This document shows, in pieces, positions 52,649 through 61,309 of a DNA stretch of 64,000 nucleotides. Below the pieces are notes generated by a model, which saw only the letters and a program-made list of their open reading frames with translations, made no database searches and was not told the origin of the DNA. The stretch is taken from the NCBI GenBank assembly GCA_016213105.1, contig JACRBN010000001.1, positions 124,001 through 188,000 of the forward strand, read 5' to 3'. Every line of letters starts with the position of its first letter. The first letter of the stretch is position 1. The translations under genes were made by a program, and so were the position numbers. Origin of the DNA: Chloroflexota bacterium. Lineage in GTDB: Bacteria; Chloroflexota; Anaerolineae; Anaerolineales; Villigracilaceae.

Positions 52649-54846
52649 AACACAAACTGATCTCCCTCTTCGTCCTGCTGGCTCTCCTGCTGGCGTGGAT
52701 GCCAGTCCAGCCTGCCCGGGCTGGCGCGGCCTGGTTTGTAGACGTTGATTCCACCTGTGTCTCTTCCTGCGGCGGTTCCTGGGCCAAAGCCTACCCCACC
52801 CTGCAAGCCGCGCTGGTGGAGGCGGGTGCCGGCATCGAGATTTGGGTAGCGGAGGGCGTGTACTATCCCGATGAAGGGCCGGGACAGACAGACAATAGCC
52901 GTGTCTCCGCTTTTGGCTTGAAGAATGGCGTGGAAATCTACGGCGGATTCAACGGCACAGAAACCGTGTTCTCCGAACGGGACATTGCAGCAAATCCCGT
53001 CATCTTGAGTGGCGATATTGACAAGAACGATGTCAACACCGATGGCGATTTCATTGCCGATACCGCCGCCGACATTGTTGGAAATAATACCTACCACGTG
53101 GTGAGGGGCAGCGGAACCGATAACACCGCCATTCTGGACGGAGTCTTCATCACGGCCGGGCTGGCAAATGGAACTTCCCCGCACGACCAGGGCGGCGGGA
53201 TCTACAATAACGGCGGCAGTCCCAAACTGGATTCTGTTTTTTTTATCGGGAATCGCGCCAATATTGGCGGAGGGATGCGCAATGCCAGTGGGAATCCCCA
53301 ATTGACCAGTAACATCTTCATGAACAACAGCGCCGATTTTGGGGGCGGCATGGCAAATTGGAACAGTTCGCCTTCCATCGCTGGTACTACCTTCCACAAT
53401 AATGAAGCCACCAACTCGGGCGCAAACACCGGGTTCGGCGGCGGAATGCATAACTGGAACAGTAGTCCTGTCATCATCGAAAGCGGGTTCGGATCGAACG
53501 ACGCCGTGAGCGGCGGTGGCATGTACAATGACGGTGCAAGCGCCCCAATCATTACCTCGGGATACTTTAGCGGCAACAATGCCAACTATGGCGGCGCCCT
53601 GCACAATGATGCGAGCAGCCCCATCATTACCAAGGTTGACATTCATTTCAATACAGCCTCAGACCAGGGAGGCGGCATATACAACGTGGAGAGCAGCCCT
53701 GTTTTCGACTCTGGTTCGATCAACGACAATACTGCGACTGTTGACGGCGGCGGAATATACAATTATTCCAGCAATCCTGAAATCAAAAATACCACCATCT
53801 CCAAAAATACGGCCGGGAATAAGGGCGGTGGAATGTACAACGGCTATAGTAATCCAGTGCTGACCAACCTCACGATGAGTGAAAACGAAGCAAGCGATGG
53901 AGGCGGGCTGCGCAATTACTACGGCGAGATCCTGCTGAAAAACACCCTGATCGCCAATAGCGTGTCCGGGGGCGATTGTGTCAATGGCGCTGGAGTTCTT
54001 ATCCATGCCGCGTCAGGAAACAATCTGATCGAAGACGCCGGCCATGCCTGCGGGCTGACGAACGGCACAGATGGGAATATTGTTGGTGTCGACCCAAAAC
54101 TTGGGGAACTTTGGGATAACGGCGGCTCCACCCAAACGCATGCCCTGCTCGCCGGTTCCCCGGCCATCGACGCGGGCGATGATGCAATCTGCCCGGACAC
54201 CGATCAGCGCGGCCTGTCCCGCCCCTGGGACGGCGACGGCTCTGGCGGCGCTGCCTGCGATATCGGCGCGTACGAAGTTCCCTCCCCCTCTCCCGTCTTT
54301 GCGGATGTGCCCGTCGGCTATTGGGCGATCTCCCACATCGAAAGCCTGTATGCCAACGGCATCACCGTCGGCTGCACGGTCAGCCCGCTCAACTACTGTC
54401 CCGCCAATCCCGTCACGCGCGCACAGATGGCCGTCTTCCTGCTCAAGGCCATGTACGGCGCGGCCTATGTCCCAGCCGATGCCACCGGCACGATCTTCAA
54501 CGATGTTCCCGCCAGCAACCCCTTCGCCAAATGGATCGAGCAACTGGCGGCTGAAGGCATCACCGGCGGCTGCGGCGGCGGAAATTACTGCCCCAATACC
54601 CCCGTCACGCGCGAGCAGATGGCGATCTTCCTGCTGGTTGCCGAGCATGGCACCGGCTATACTCCGCCCGCCGCAACCGGCGTCTTCGCGGACGTACCCG
54701 CCGACTACTGGGCTGCTCCCTGGATCGAGCAACTGGCCGCCGAGGGCATCACCGGCGGCTGCGGCGGAGGCAACTTCTGCCCCAAGACCGTCGTCACCCG
54801 CGCCCAGATGGCTGTCTTCCTCGTCTCCGCTTTCAACCTGCCATAG
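52645..54846 (+). CDS. SLH-anchored beta-helix surface protein, module 2 of three
   Basis: A 733-residue exported protein starting in the ATGA overlap with the small gene. Signal peptide as in module 1. The beta-helix region (about 28-540) begins [23 protein letters not shown] and is only moderately similar to module 1 in the middle, while the ends are near-identical. Three SLH repeats follow (about 550-733); the first has GITVGC instead of the usual GITGGC, and the third has ADYWAAPW instead of SNGFAPW. The terminator and 3' flank match the gene at 47273, which indicates copying between modules. Confidence 0.9.
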   Translation: MKHKLISLFVLLALLLAWMPVQPARAGAAWFVDVDSTCVSSCGGSWAKAYPTLQAALVEAGAGIEIWVAEGVYYPDEGPGQTDNSRVSAFGLKNGVEIYGGFNGTETVFSERDIAANPVILSGDIDKNDVNTDGDFIADTAADIVGNNTYHVVRGSGTDNTAILDGVFITAGLANGTSPHDQGGGIYNNGGSPKLDSVFFIGNRANIGGGMRNASGNPQLTSNIFMNNSADFGGGMANWNSSPSIAGTTFHNNEATNSGANTGFGGGMHNWNSSPVIIESGFGSNDAVSGGGMYNDGASAPIITSGYFSGNNANYGGALHNDASSPIITKVDIHFNTASDQGGGIYNVESSPVFDSGSINDNTATVDGGGIYNYSSNPEIKNTTISKNTAGNKGGGMYNGYSNPVLTNLTMSENEASDGGGLRNYYGEILLKNTLIANSVSGGDCVNGAGVLIHAASGNNLIEDAGHACGLTNGTDGNIVGVDPKLGELWDNGGSTQTHALLAGSPAIDAGDDAICPDTDQRGLSRPWDGDGSGGAACDIGAYEVPSPSPVFADVPVGYWAISHIESLYANGITVGCTVSPLNYCPANPVTRAQMAVFLLKAMYGAAYVPADATGTIFNDVPASNPFAKWIEQLAAEGITGGCGGGNYCPNTPVTREQMAIFLLVAEHGTGYTPPAATGVFADVPADYWAAPWIEQLAAEGITGGCGGGNFCPKTVVTRAQMAVFLVSAFNLP

Positions 54847-54898
54847 GAAATCAAACCTGAGGGAAACTCGCCAGCGTTGGTTGATGCTGGTTCGATCC

Positions 54899-54930
54899 AA
54901 GGCGGCCCTGATCCCAGGGCCGCCTTTTGT
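54899..54930 (+). terminator. Rho-independent terminator (copy of the one at 49517)
   Basis: The same 12-bp stem and ATCC loop as at 49517 (here 54899-54910 with 54915-54926), followed by four T. Confidence 0.93.
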
Positions 54931-55139
54931 TTTGCGCGCGGGCGTGGCATCGAGAGAAGCGACTGGGATGGAATCGCATCTGATATATTCGCCCATCCAT
55001 TTTGTTGCTACAATCGACCCAACCTTTGATACCCTGCTATTTTTACTCGTAGATGTCCGCTGCGCCCGTTGTCAGGGCCGGAAGAAATGGAAGTGTCCAA
55101 GCCAATTCGGGCTTATCCTTCAAATACCGGGAGTTCACC

Positions 55140-58100
55140 ATGACGTTGATGATTCATTTGCTCGGCAAACCAAAACTGCTGCTGGATTCGACGCCTTTAA
55201 AATTCAACGCCCCGCCCCGCACTCTGCCCCTGCTGGCCTATCTGTTGCTGCATCGGCGGCAGGCACTCGAACGACAGAATGTCTCCTACGCCCTGTGGCC
55301 CGACGACTCTGAAAGCAACGCCCGCACCAACCTGCGCCGTCACATCCACCAATTGCAACGCGTCCTGCCGCCCGCGGATCAACCCTGGCTCTTCGGGGAT
55401 ATGCGCACCATCAGGTGGAATCCCGAATCTGACTTTTGGCTGGATGTGGAAGAGTTCGAACATCTCGCGGCCCAGCCCAACCATCTCGAAGCGGCCGCGG
55501 CCTGTTACACGGGAGACCTGCTCGAAACCGTCTACGACGACTGGGTCTTCTTCGAACGGGAACGCCTGCTCAATCAATATTTCGACCTGCTCACCCGCCT
55601 TGTCTTCCAGCATCGCGCCGGGCGCGATTACCCCAAGGCCATCGGCTTTGCGCGCCAGTTACTTAACCGTGATCCCTTCCGCGAGGATACCCTGCGGCAA
55701 TTGATCGCCGTCCGTTACGAATCAGGCGACCGCGCGGGCGCCATTCAGGAATTCAAAACCTTCGAGCGCCGCCTGCGGGATGAGATGGGCGTGACGCCCA
55801 TGCCCGAAACCCTTTCCCTGCACGAACTGGTGACGCGCGACGAGCGTTTGCCCGCCCTCGACACGCCCGCCGCTTCCGATCCTGAACCCGAAGCGGGCCG
55901 CGCGTTTCGAGGCGCGTCCCTGCCCTTTGTGGGGCGCGAACGCGAGATGGAGCGCGCCTCCGCCTGGTGGAGCCGCGCCGCGCGTGGCTACGGCGGACTG
56001 AGTATGATCGGCGGCGAGGCGGGCGTGGGCAAGTCGCGGCTGGCGCGGCAGGTGTCCCTGCTGGTCGAGAGTCAGGGCGGACGCGTGCTCGTCGGGCGCA
56101 CCTCGCCGCAGGAGGCGCGTCCGTATCAGGCCGTGATTGAAGCCATGCAATCCGTCCTGCCGTTGCTGGCCGCTCAAAACACAGACTTGATGCACATGGC
56201 CGCGCTCGGCCTCCTGATTCCCGAACTCAAATCGCGCATGAAGTTGCCCGACCTCCCGCCGCTGGATGCCGAGCGCGAACGCCTGCGCCTGTTCAGCGCG
56301 GTGGCGAAGTCACTTGAGCAGTTGGCCGCGCCACGTCCATTGTTGTTGCTGCTCGAAGATTTGCACTGGGCAGGCGAGGCCAGCGCCGCGCTGGTGGAAT
56401 TTTTGGCGCGTCATGCCGCCCGCCTCCCGATCCTGATTCTATGCACCTACCGCGACGAAGAGACGCCGCGCATTCATCCGTTGCGTCAAATGCGCCGCAA
56501 ACTGCAAGCCGACCTGACCGTGGAGCACATGGCGCTCAGCCGCCTCTCGCGCGAGGCGGTGGATGACCTCGTGGGGCGGATTGGCAATCCGCCTTACTCA
56601 TCGTCACGGTTGTTTTCCGAAAGCGAGGGCAACCCACTCTTCATCGAAATGCTGGTGCAGAGTTGGAGCGAGGGCGAAGCGACCGAATCGGTACCGGGCG
56701 GAATCCGCGCCGTGATCGCGGCGCAATTGGAGAAGCTGCCCGAGTCGGCGCGGGCGTTTGCCGAGACCGCCGCCGTGCTGGGCCCCGCCTTCGACGCGGA
56801 AGCCACGCGCGAGGTCGGCGGCTGGGACGAGGCGCAATCGCACGAGGCATTGCGCGGTCTGCTCGACCGTCGCCTCGTGTGGGAAACGGAGGGACGCAGT
56901 CGCTTCGATTATTTCTTCGCGCACCATCTCATTCAATCGGTGCTATACAACGAAATCCCACTTGCCAAGCGCAAGCGCCGTCACCTGCGCGCGGCCGAGG
57001 TGCTGGAGGAACTCCATCCCGAACAGCGGAGTCGGATGGCAGGTGAGCTTGCTTCGCACTACGATCTGGGCGACGCGCCCGCGCAGGCCATTCCTCTATA
57101 TCTCGAAGCCGCGCGCGGACACCTGACCGTCTTCGCAGATGCGGAGGCGTTGACCGTCAGCGGGCGGGCGCTTCAATTGGCCGCGTCCCGCCCCGAGGTC
57201 GGAGAGACGCGAACCGTCTTCGAGTTGATCCGCTTACAGGAGGGAATCCACCATCGGCGCGGTGAACGCGACGAGCAACGCGTCGCATTGGAAAAGATGG
57301 AGAGGCTCACGGGCGAATTGAACGATCCCGAATTGGTCTGCGAGGCGACCCGATGTCAAATCCAATTTTACAGGGCTGTGGATGACCACCCATCACAACG
57401 GGCGAAGGTTGACTTGCTTCAACAGCAGGCCAAAAAAATGGGAAGCCGCTATTGGCAAGCCGAGGCGCTTTTTGCCGAGGGCAACTTTCGAAAAATAACG
57501 CATGAATTTCCCGAGGCCATCCAACGGCTTGGGGAAGCCGCGGTGTTTTACCGTGAGGCACAGATCGCAGAGGCAGAGGTGGATTGCTACAACCTGCTGT
57601 CTGAGATAAGTATCATCCAACGCCACAGCGCCGAAGCGGAGGCCTGGGCGCAAAAAGCCCTGGCCTTGTGCGAGAAGGGGCGCCCCACGCACGCGCTCCT
57701 GCAAACGCTTTGGAATTTGTCTGCCAATGGCTTGACGGTCAAGGATTACGAACGCTGTTATCGTTACGCCCGGCAATTGCTCGAGTCTGCCCAGCAGGCA
57801 CATGACTTGGTATGGCAGGCCGCGGCGCATCGTTTGATGGGCATGGCCTACCAACGTCAATTCCGCATTGCCGAAGCACATAAAAGCCTGAACACTGCGC
57901 TCAATCTGTACCAGCAGGTTCAAAAGCCGAAAGGCCAGGCGCTCACATTGCAAACCATCGGACATGTTGAGGTATCGGTGGGAAACCATGCCACGGCCAT
58001 TCAAAACTATGAGCAGGCTTACGAAATCAACGAAAAACTTCGCGACCAAAACGGGATGGCGAGCGAGGCGATCAATATCAGTTGCGCGGCTTCCTTTCAA

Positions 58101-58622
58101 GGGGATTACGCCATAGAAAAGGAATACGCCCAGCGCGCCATCCCGCTTGCCCGGCAGATTCATAGTGGTTTTCTCGAAGGGATGGCTCTGCAAAACCTGG
58201 GCGAGGCCGAACGCGAACTGGGCGACCTGGAGTCCGCCCGCCAGCATTTGGCTGAATCCTTAAACTTCATGGACGACGCGACCCAGATTGTGGAACGGTC
58301 GAGCATTTTGTCCGACCTGGCGTTGACGTACTGGAAGGCAGGCGACCTGCCGCTCGCCATGCAAACTGCCGAGCAGATTTTATCTGCCTATCCCGAAGTG
58401 GAAGGGAAAGACGATAACGTTCACCGCTTCCTGTGGGTGGCGGCGCGCATCCTGCACGCGGACGGTCAAGCCGACCACGCGGCGGCTACTGTGGCTCAGG
58501 CCTACGCGGCCTTCCAGAAGGACGCGGCCGCCATCCCCGAGGCCGAGTCGCGGCGCAGTTTTGCTGAAATTCGCCACAACCGGCAGATCGTCGCGGCCCA
58601 CGAACGGGGGGAATGGCCGTAA
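55140..58622 (+). CDS. BTAD (SARP-like) STAND regulator with AAA ATPase and TPRs
   Basis: A protein of about 1160 residues. Residues 3-95: OmpR-like winged helix (IHLLGKPKLLLDSTPLKF...LPLLAYLLLHRRQALERQNVSYALWP). Residues 95-250: BTAD (ACYTGDLLETVYDDWVFFERERLL...RDEMGVTPMPETL). Residues 275-560: AAA ATPase with Walker A GGEAGVGKSRLA and Walker B LLLLLEDLHW. Residues 650-1150: TPRs. ATG 55140 has GGGAG upstream; ATG 55053 would add 29 atypical residues. The TGGACGC repeats flank the gene (52391 upstream, 58708 just downstream), making it the likely activator of the three RLW modules. Confidence 0.9.
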   Translation: MTLMIHLLGKPKLLLDSTPLKFNAPPRTLPLLAYLLLHRRQALERQNVSYALWPDDSESNARTNLRRHIHQLQRVLPPADQPWLFGDMRTIRWNPESDFWLDVEEFEHLAAQPNHLEAAAACYTGDLLETVYDDWVFFERERLLNQYFDLLTRLVFQHRAGRDYPKAIGFARQLLNRDPFREDTLRQLIAVRYESGDRAGAIQEFKTFERRLRDEMGVTPMPETLSLHELVTRDERLPALDTPAASDPEPEAGRAFRGASLPFVGREREMERASAWWSRAARGYGGLSMIGGEAGVGKSRLARQVSLLVESQGGRVLVGRTSPQEARPYQAVIEAMQSVLPLLAAQNTDLMHMAALGLLIPELKSRMKLPDLPPLDAERERLRLFSAVAKSLEQLAAPRPLLLLLEDLHWAGEASAALVEFLARHAARLPILILCTYRDEETPRIHPLRQMRRKLQADLTVEHMALSRLSREAVDDLVGRIGNPPYSSSRLFSESEGNPLFIEMLVQSWSEGEATESVPGGIRAVIAAQLEKLPESARAFAETAAVLGPAFDAEATREVGGWDEAQSHEALRGLLDRRLVWETEGRSRFDYFFAHHLIQSVLYNEIPLAKRKRRHLRAAEVLEELHPEQRSRMAGELASHYDLGDAPAQAIPLYLEAARGHLTVFADAEALTVSGRALQLAASRPEVGETRTVFELIRLQEGIHHRRGERDEQRVALEKMERLTGELNDPELVCEATRCQIQFYRAVDDHPSQRAKVDLLQQQAKKMGSRYWQAEALFAEGNFRKITHEFPEAIQRLGEAAVFYREAQIAEAEVDCYNLLSEISIIQRHSAEAEAWAQKALALCEKGRPTHALLQTLWNLSANGLTVKDYERCYRYARQLLESAQQAHDLVWQAAAHRLMGMAYQRQFRIAEAHKSLNTALNLYQQVQKPKGQALTLQTIGHVEVSVGNHATAIQNYEQAYEINEKLRDQNGMASEAINISCAASFQGDYAIEKEYAQRAIPLARQIHSGFLEGMALQNLGEAERELGDLESARQHLAESLNFMDDATQIVERSSILSDLALTYWKAGDLPLAMQTAEQILSAYPEVEGKDDNVHRFLWVAARILHADGQADHAAATVAQAYAAFQKDAAAIPEAESRRSFAEIRHNRQIVAAHERGEWP

Positions 58623-58661
58623 TCTTCATCATCCCCGCCCTTTCCCCCTTTTGGGGGAGGG

Positions 58662-58708
58662 AAGAAGACCCTAAAGGTTTCCAAAACCTTTAGGGTCTTC
58701 TTGTTTTT
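58662..58708 (+). terminator. Strong terminator of the BTAD-AAA gene, abutting the next promoter
   Basis: A perfect 19-bp stem (58662-58680 with 58684-58702), 3-nt loop, then G and five T. The last T is the first base of the TGGACGC repeat, so termination and the next promoter are packed back to back. Confidence 0.95.
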
Positions 58709-58739
58709 GGACGCTTTCTGGACGCCTGCTCTGTAGAAT
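58708..58739 (+). promoter_or_regulatory. SARP-type promoter: TGGACGC direct repeat, copy 3
   Basis: TGGACGC at 58708-58714 and 58719-58725 (11-bp period), 8 bp, TAGAAT at 58734-58739. The ATG at 58747 follows after 7 nt. Confidence 0.8.
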
Positions 58740-58746
58740 GAGAGCA

Positions 58747-58965
58747 ATGAATAAGAAACCCACCCCCCCGCAACACCTTTTTGTTGTCCGTTTGTGGTCG
58801 GAAACGGCGGGAAAAAACCAGATGCCCCTGCGCGGCTCGGTGGAACACATCCCCAGCGGGCAAAAGTTCTATTTCACTTCGCTGAATGACCTGTCCGATT
58901 TCATCGCGCTCAAAGCGGTGGTCTCATCCCAACCCATCTCCAAAGAAAAGGAAAACCAACAATGA
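58747..58965 (+). CDS. 72-residue RLW/RGSVE small protein, coupled to an SLH gene
   Basis: Close to the proteins at 49699 and 52430 (LFVVRLWSETAGKNQMPLRGSVEHIPSGQKFYFTSLNDLSDFIAL). The earlier ATG at 58738 overlaps the -10 box, so 58747 is taken. The stop overlaps the next start as ATGA. The three copies keep the RLW-x(10-14)-RGSVE core and the FTSLNDLSDFIALKA tail almost unchanged, including silent positions, which fits recent duplication; selection on the protein cannot be separated from this by eye. Confidence 0.75.
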   Translation: MNKKPTPPQHLFVVRLWSETAGKNQMPLRGSVEHIPSGQKFYFTSLNDLSDFIALKAVVSSQPISKEKENQQ

Positions 58966-61127
58966 AGCACAAGCTCATCACCCTGTTCGTTCTGCTGGCC
59001 CTCCTGCTGGCTCTCGCACCCGTTCAACCAGCCCACGCGCTCGGGAATCTCTACGCCAAGCCGGTTGCAAGCGGCCTAGGAAATTGCTCCAGTTGGGCAA
59101 ACGCCTGCACCCTGCAAACCGCGCTGACCAACGCGCCCAGAGACACGGAAATATGGGCTGCCATGGGAACGCACCGCCCCACCACCTCGACAGTGAATCG
59201 CGACGCCACCTTCCAACTCAAAGATAGCGTGGCTGTGTACGGCGGATTCAAAGGCACCGAAACGACCCGCGACCAGCGCGACCCGGCGGCCAATGTCACC
59301 GTCCTGAGCGGCGATATTGACCGTAACGACAGCCAGACCCCGATCATCACCGACATCTCGACCGTAACCGGTAACGGCACCAACAGTTATCATGTGGTCA
59401 CGGGCATAACCGGTGCAACCCTGGATGGAGTCACCATCACGGCCGGCTTTGCCGGCGGCGATTATCCAAGCGATCGCGGCGGCGGGATGTACAACGCTTC
59501 CAACAGCAATCCGGTGTTGACGAACGTCACCTTCAGCGGCAACGCCGCGAGCGATAACGGCGGCGGGATGTGCAACTCGTACAGCAATCCGATGCTGACG
59601 ACCGTCACTTTCAGCAGTAATGCCGCACACTATGGCGGCGGGATGTACAACAATCACAGCAGTCCAATCTTGAATATCGCTACTTTCAGCGGTAACGTGG
59701 TAACCACCACCGGCACCGGCGGCGGGATGTATAACGCGTACAGCAGTAATCCAACTATGACGGACGTCACCTTCAGCGGCAACTTGTCAGCGTACTATGG
59801 CGGTGGGATGGGAAACTATGAAAGCAGTCCGATCTTGACAAATGTCACTTTCAGTAGCAACTCGGCAACAAACCATGGCGGCGGAATGTACAACGCGCGT
59901 TTTAGCAGTCCGGTGTTGACGAACGTCACCTTCAGCGGTAACACAACGACAGAGGCGGGCGGCGGGATGATCAACACCGAAAGCAATCCAACGTTAACGA
60001 ACGTCACCTTCAGCGACAATACAGCGAATCGCGGCGGTGGGATGAACAACGGCGGCGTCAGCAACCCAACGTTAACCAATGTCACCTTCAGCGGTAACAC
60101 AGCGACAGATATAGGCGGCGGGATATACAACATGGGCGGCACCCTGCTATTAACGAATGTCACCTTCAGCGGCAACACGGCAACAAACCGTGGCGGCGGG
60201 ATGTGGAACAATAGTAGTAATCCGCAGATCCGCAACACCATTTTCTGGGGTAACACGGCTACAACCGGAGCGCAGATTTACAACAACGACAGCATTTCTG
60301 CCGTGGTAAACGACAGCGTCGTGCAGGATGGCTGTCCCGCCGATAGCACTTGCACAAATATCATCACCGCAGATCCCCTGCTCGGCGCGCTCGGCGATAA
60401 CGGCGGATTCACGCTTACCATCCCGATCCAGGCAGGCTCGTCTGCCATCGACGCGGGAGATGATGCAATCTGCCCGGACACCGATCAGCGCGGCCTGTCC
60501 CGCCCCTGGGACGGCGATGGCTCTGGCGGCGCTGCCTGCGACATCGGCGCCTATGAGGTTCCCTCCCCTTCTCCCGTCTTTGCGGATGTACCCGTCGGCT
60601 ATTGGGCGATCTCCCACATCGAAAGCCTGTATGCCAACGGCATCACCGGCGGCTGCACAGTCAGCCCACTCAACTACTGTCCCGCCAATCCCGTCACCCG
60701 CGCACAGATGGCCGTCTTCCTGCTCAAGGCCATGTACGGCGCGGCTTATGTCCCAGCTGATGCCACCGGCACGATCTTCAACGATGTTCCCGCCAGCAAC
60801 CCCTTCGCCAAATGGATCGAGCAACTGGCGGCCGAAGGCATCACCGGCGGCTGTGGCGGCGGAAATTATTGTCCCAACACCCCCGTCACCCGCGAGCAGA
60901 TGGCCGTCTTCCTGCTGGTCGCCGAGCACGGCACTGGCTACACCCCGCCCGCCGCAACCGGCGTCTTCGCGGATGTGCCCGCCAGCAACGGCTTCGCCCC
61001 CTGGATCGAGGCCCTGGCCGCCGAAGGCATCACCGGCGGCTGCGGCGGCGGCAACTTCTGCCCCAAGACCATCGTCACCCGCGCACAGATGGCCGTCTTC
61101 CTGGTCACGGCTTTCAATCTGCCGTAG
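58962..61127 (+). CDS. SLH-anchored beta-helix surface protein, module 3 of three
   Basis: A 721-residue exported protein in ATGA overlap with the small gene. The signal peptide ([20 protein letters not shown]) resembles modules 1 and 2, but the mature N-terminus (LGNLYAKPVASGLGNCSSWANACTLQTALTN) resembles the proteins at 17832 and 61310, so this is a mosaic. The beta-helix region (about 25-530) is very regular (LTNVTFSGNTATxxGGGMYN) and ends like modules 1 and 2 ([22 protein letters not shown]). Three SLH repeats follow (about 540-721). Confidence 0.9.
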   Translation: MKHKLITLFVLLALLLALAPVQPAHALGNLYAKPVASGLGNCSSWANACTLQTALTNAPRDTEIWAAMGTHRPTTSTVNRDATFQLKDSVAVYGGFKGTETTRDQRDPAANVTVLSGDIDRNDSQTPIITDISTVTGNGTNSYHVVTGITGATLDGVTITAGFAGGDYPSDRGGGMYNASNSNPVLTNVTFSGNAASDNGGGMCNSYSNPMLTTVTFSSNAAHYGGGMYNNHSSPILNIATFSGNVVTTTGTGGGMYNAYSSNPTMTDVTFSGNLSAYYGGGMGNYESSPILTNVTFSSNSATNHGGGMYNARFSSPVLTNVTFSGNTTTEAGGGMINTESNPTLTNVTFSDNTANRGGGMNNGGVSNPTLTNVTFSGNTATDIGGGIYNMGGTLLLTNVTFSGNTATNRGGGMWNNSSNPQIRNTIFWGNTATTGAQIYNNDSISAVVNDSVVQDGCPADSTCTNIITADPLLGALGDNGGFTLTIPIQAGSSAIDAGDDAICPDTDQRGLSRPWDGDGSGGAACDIGAYEVPSPSPVFADVPVGYWAISHIESLYANGITGGCTVSPLNYCPANPVTRAQMAVFLLKAMYGAAYVPADATGTIFNDVPASNPFAKWIEQLAAEGITGGCGGGNYCPNTPVTREQMAVFLLVAEHGTGYTPPAATGVFADVPASNGFAPWIEALAAEGITGGCGGGNFCPKTIVTRAQMAVFLVTAFNLP

Positions 61128-61135
61128 GCACAGCC

Positions 61136-61172
61136 AATTCAGTGCCTCGTCATTTCGGTGAGGCACTGAATT
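61136..61172 (+). other. Hairpin after the module 3 SLH gene
   Basis: A perfect 13-bp stem (61136-61148 with 61160-61172) and 11-nt loop, without a T-run; possible terminator or mRNA 3' end structure. Confidence 0.55.
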
Positions 61173-61184
61173 GCCGAAATCACT

Positions 61185-61226
61185 CCATCCTTCGAAGAGA
61201 TCAATGGCGTTCCATACTTCGAAAAG
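61185..61226 (+). repeat. Pair of 15-bp near-identical direct repeats before the last SLH gene
   Basis: CCATCCTTCGAAGAG (61185-61199) and CCATACTTCGAAAAG (61212-61226) match at 13 of 15 positions with a 27-bp period; each holds a TTCGAA palindrome. No -10 box lies at a SARP-like distance. It may be a binding site of another regulator. Confidence 0.4.
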
Positions 61227-61309
61227 GGAAAATGCAAACCTGGATCAGAACAATTTCCAGGCACAAAACAATCGGGTGCCCAACTCGCACCCCATCCAAG
61301 GAGAGAATT

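Noticed and set aside
60812-61309. Long 5' extension of the last SLH protein
   Set aside because: It is the out-of-frame reading of the previous gene's SLH repeats; a signal peptide and ribosome site mark the start at 61310.
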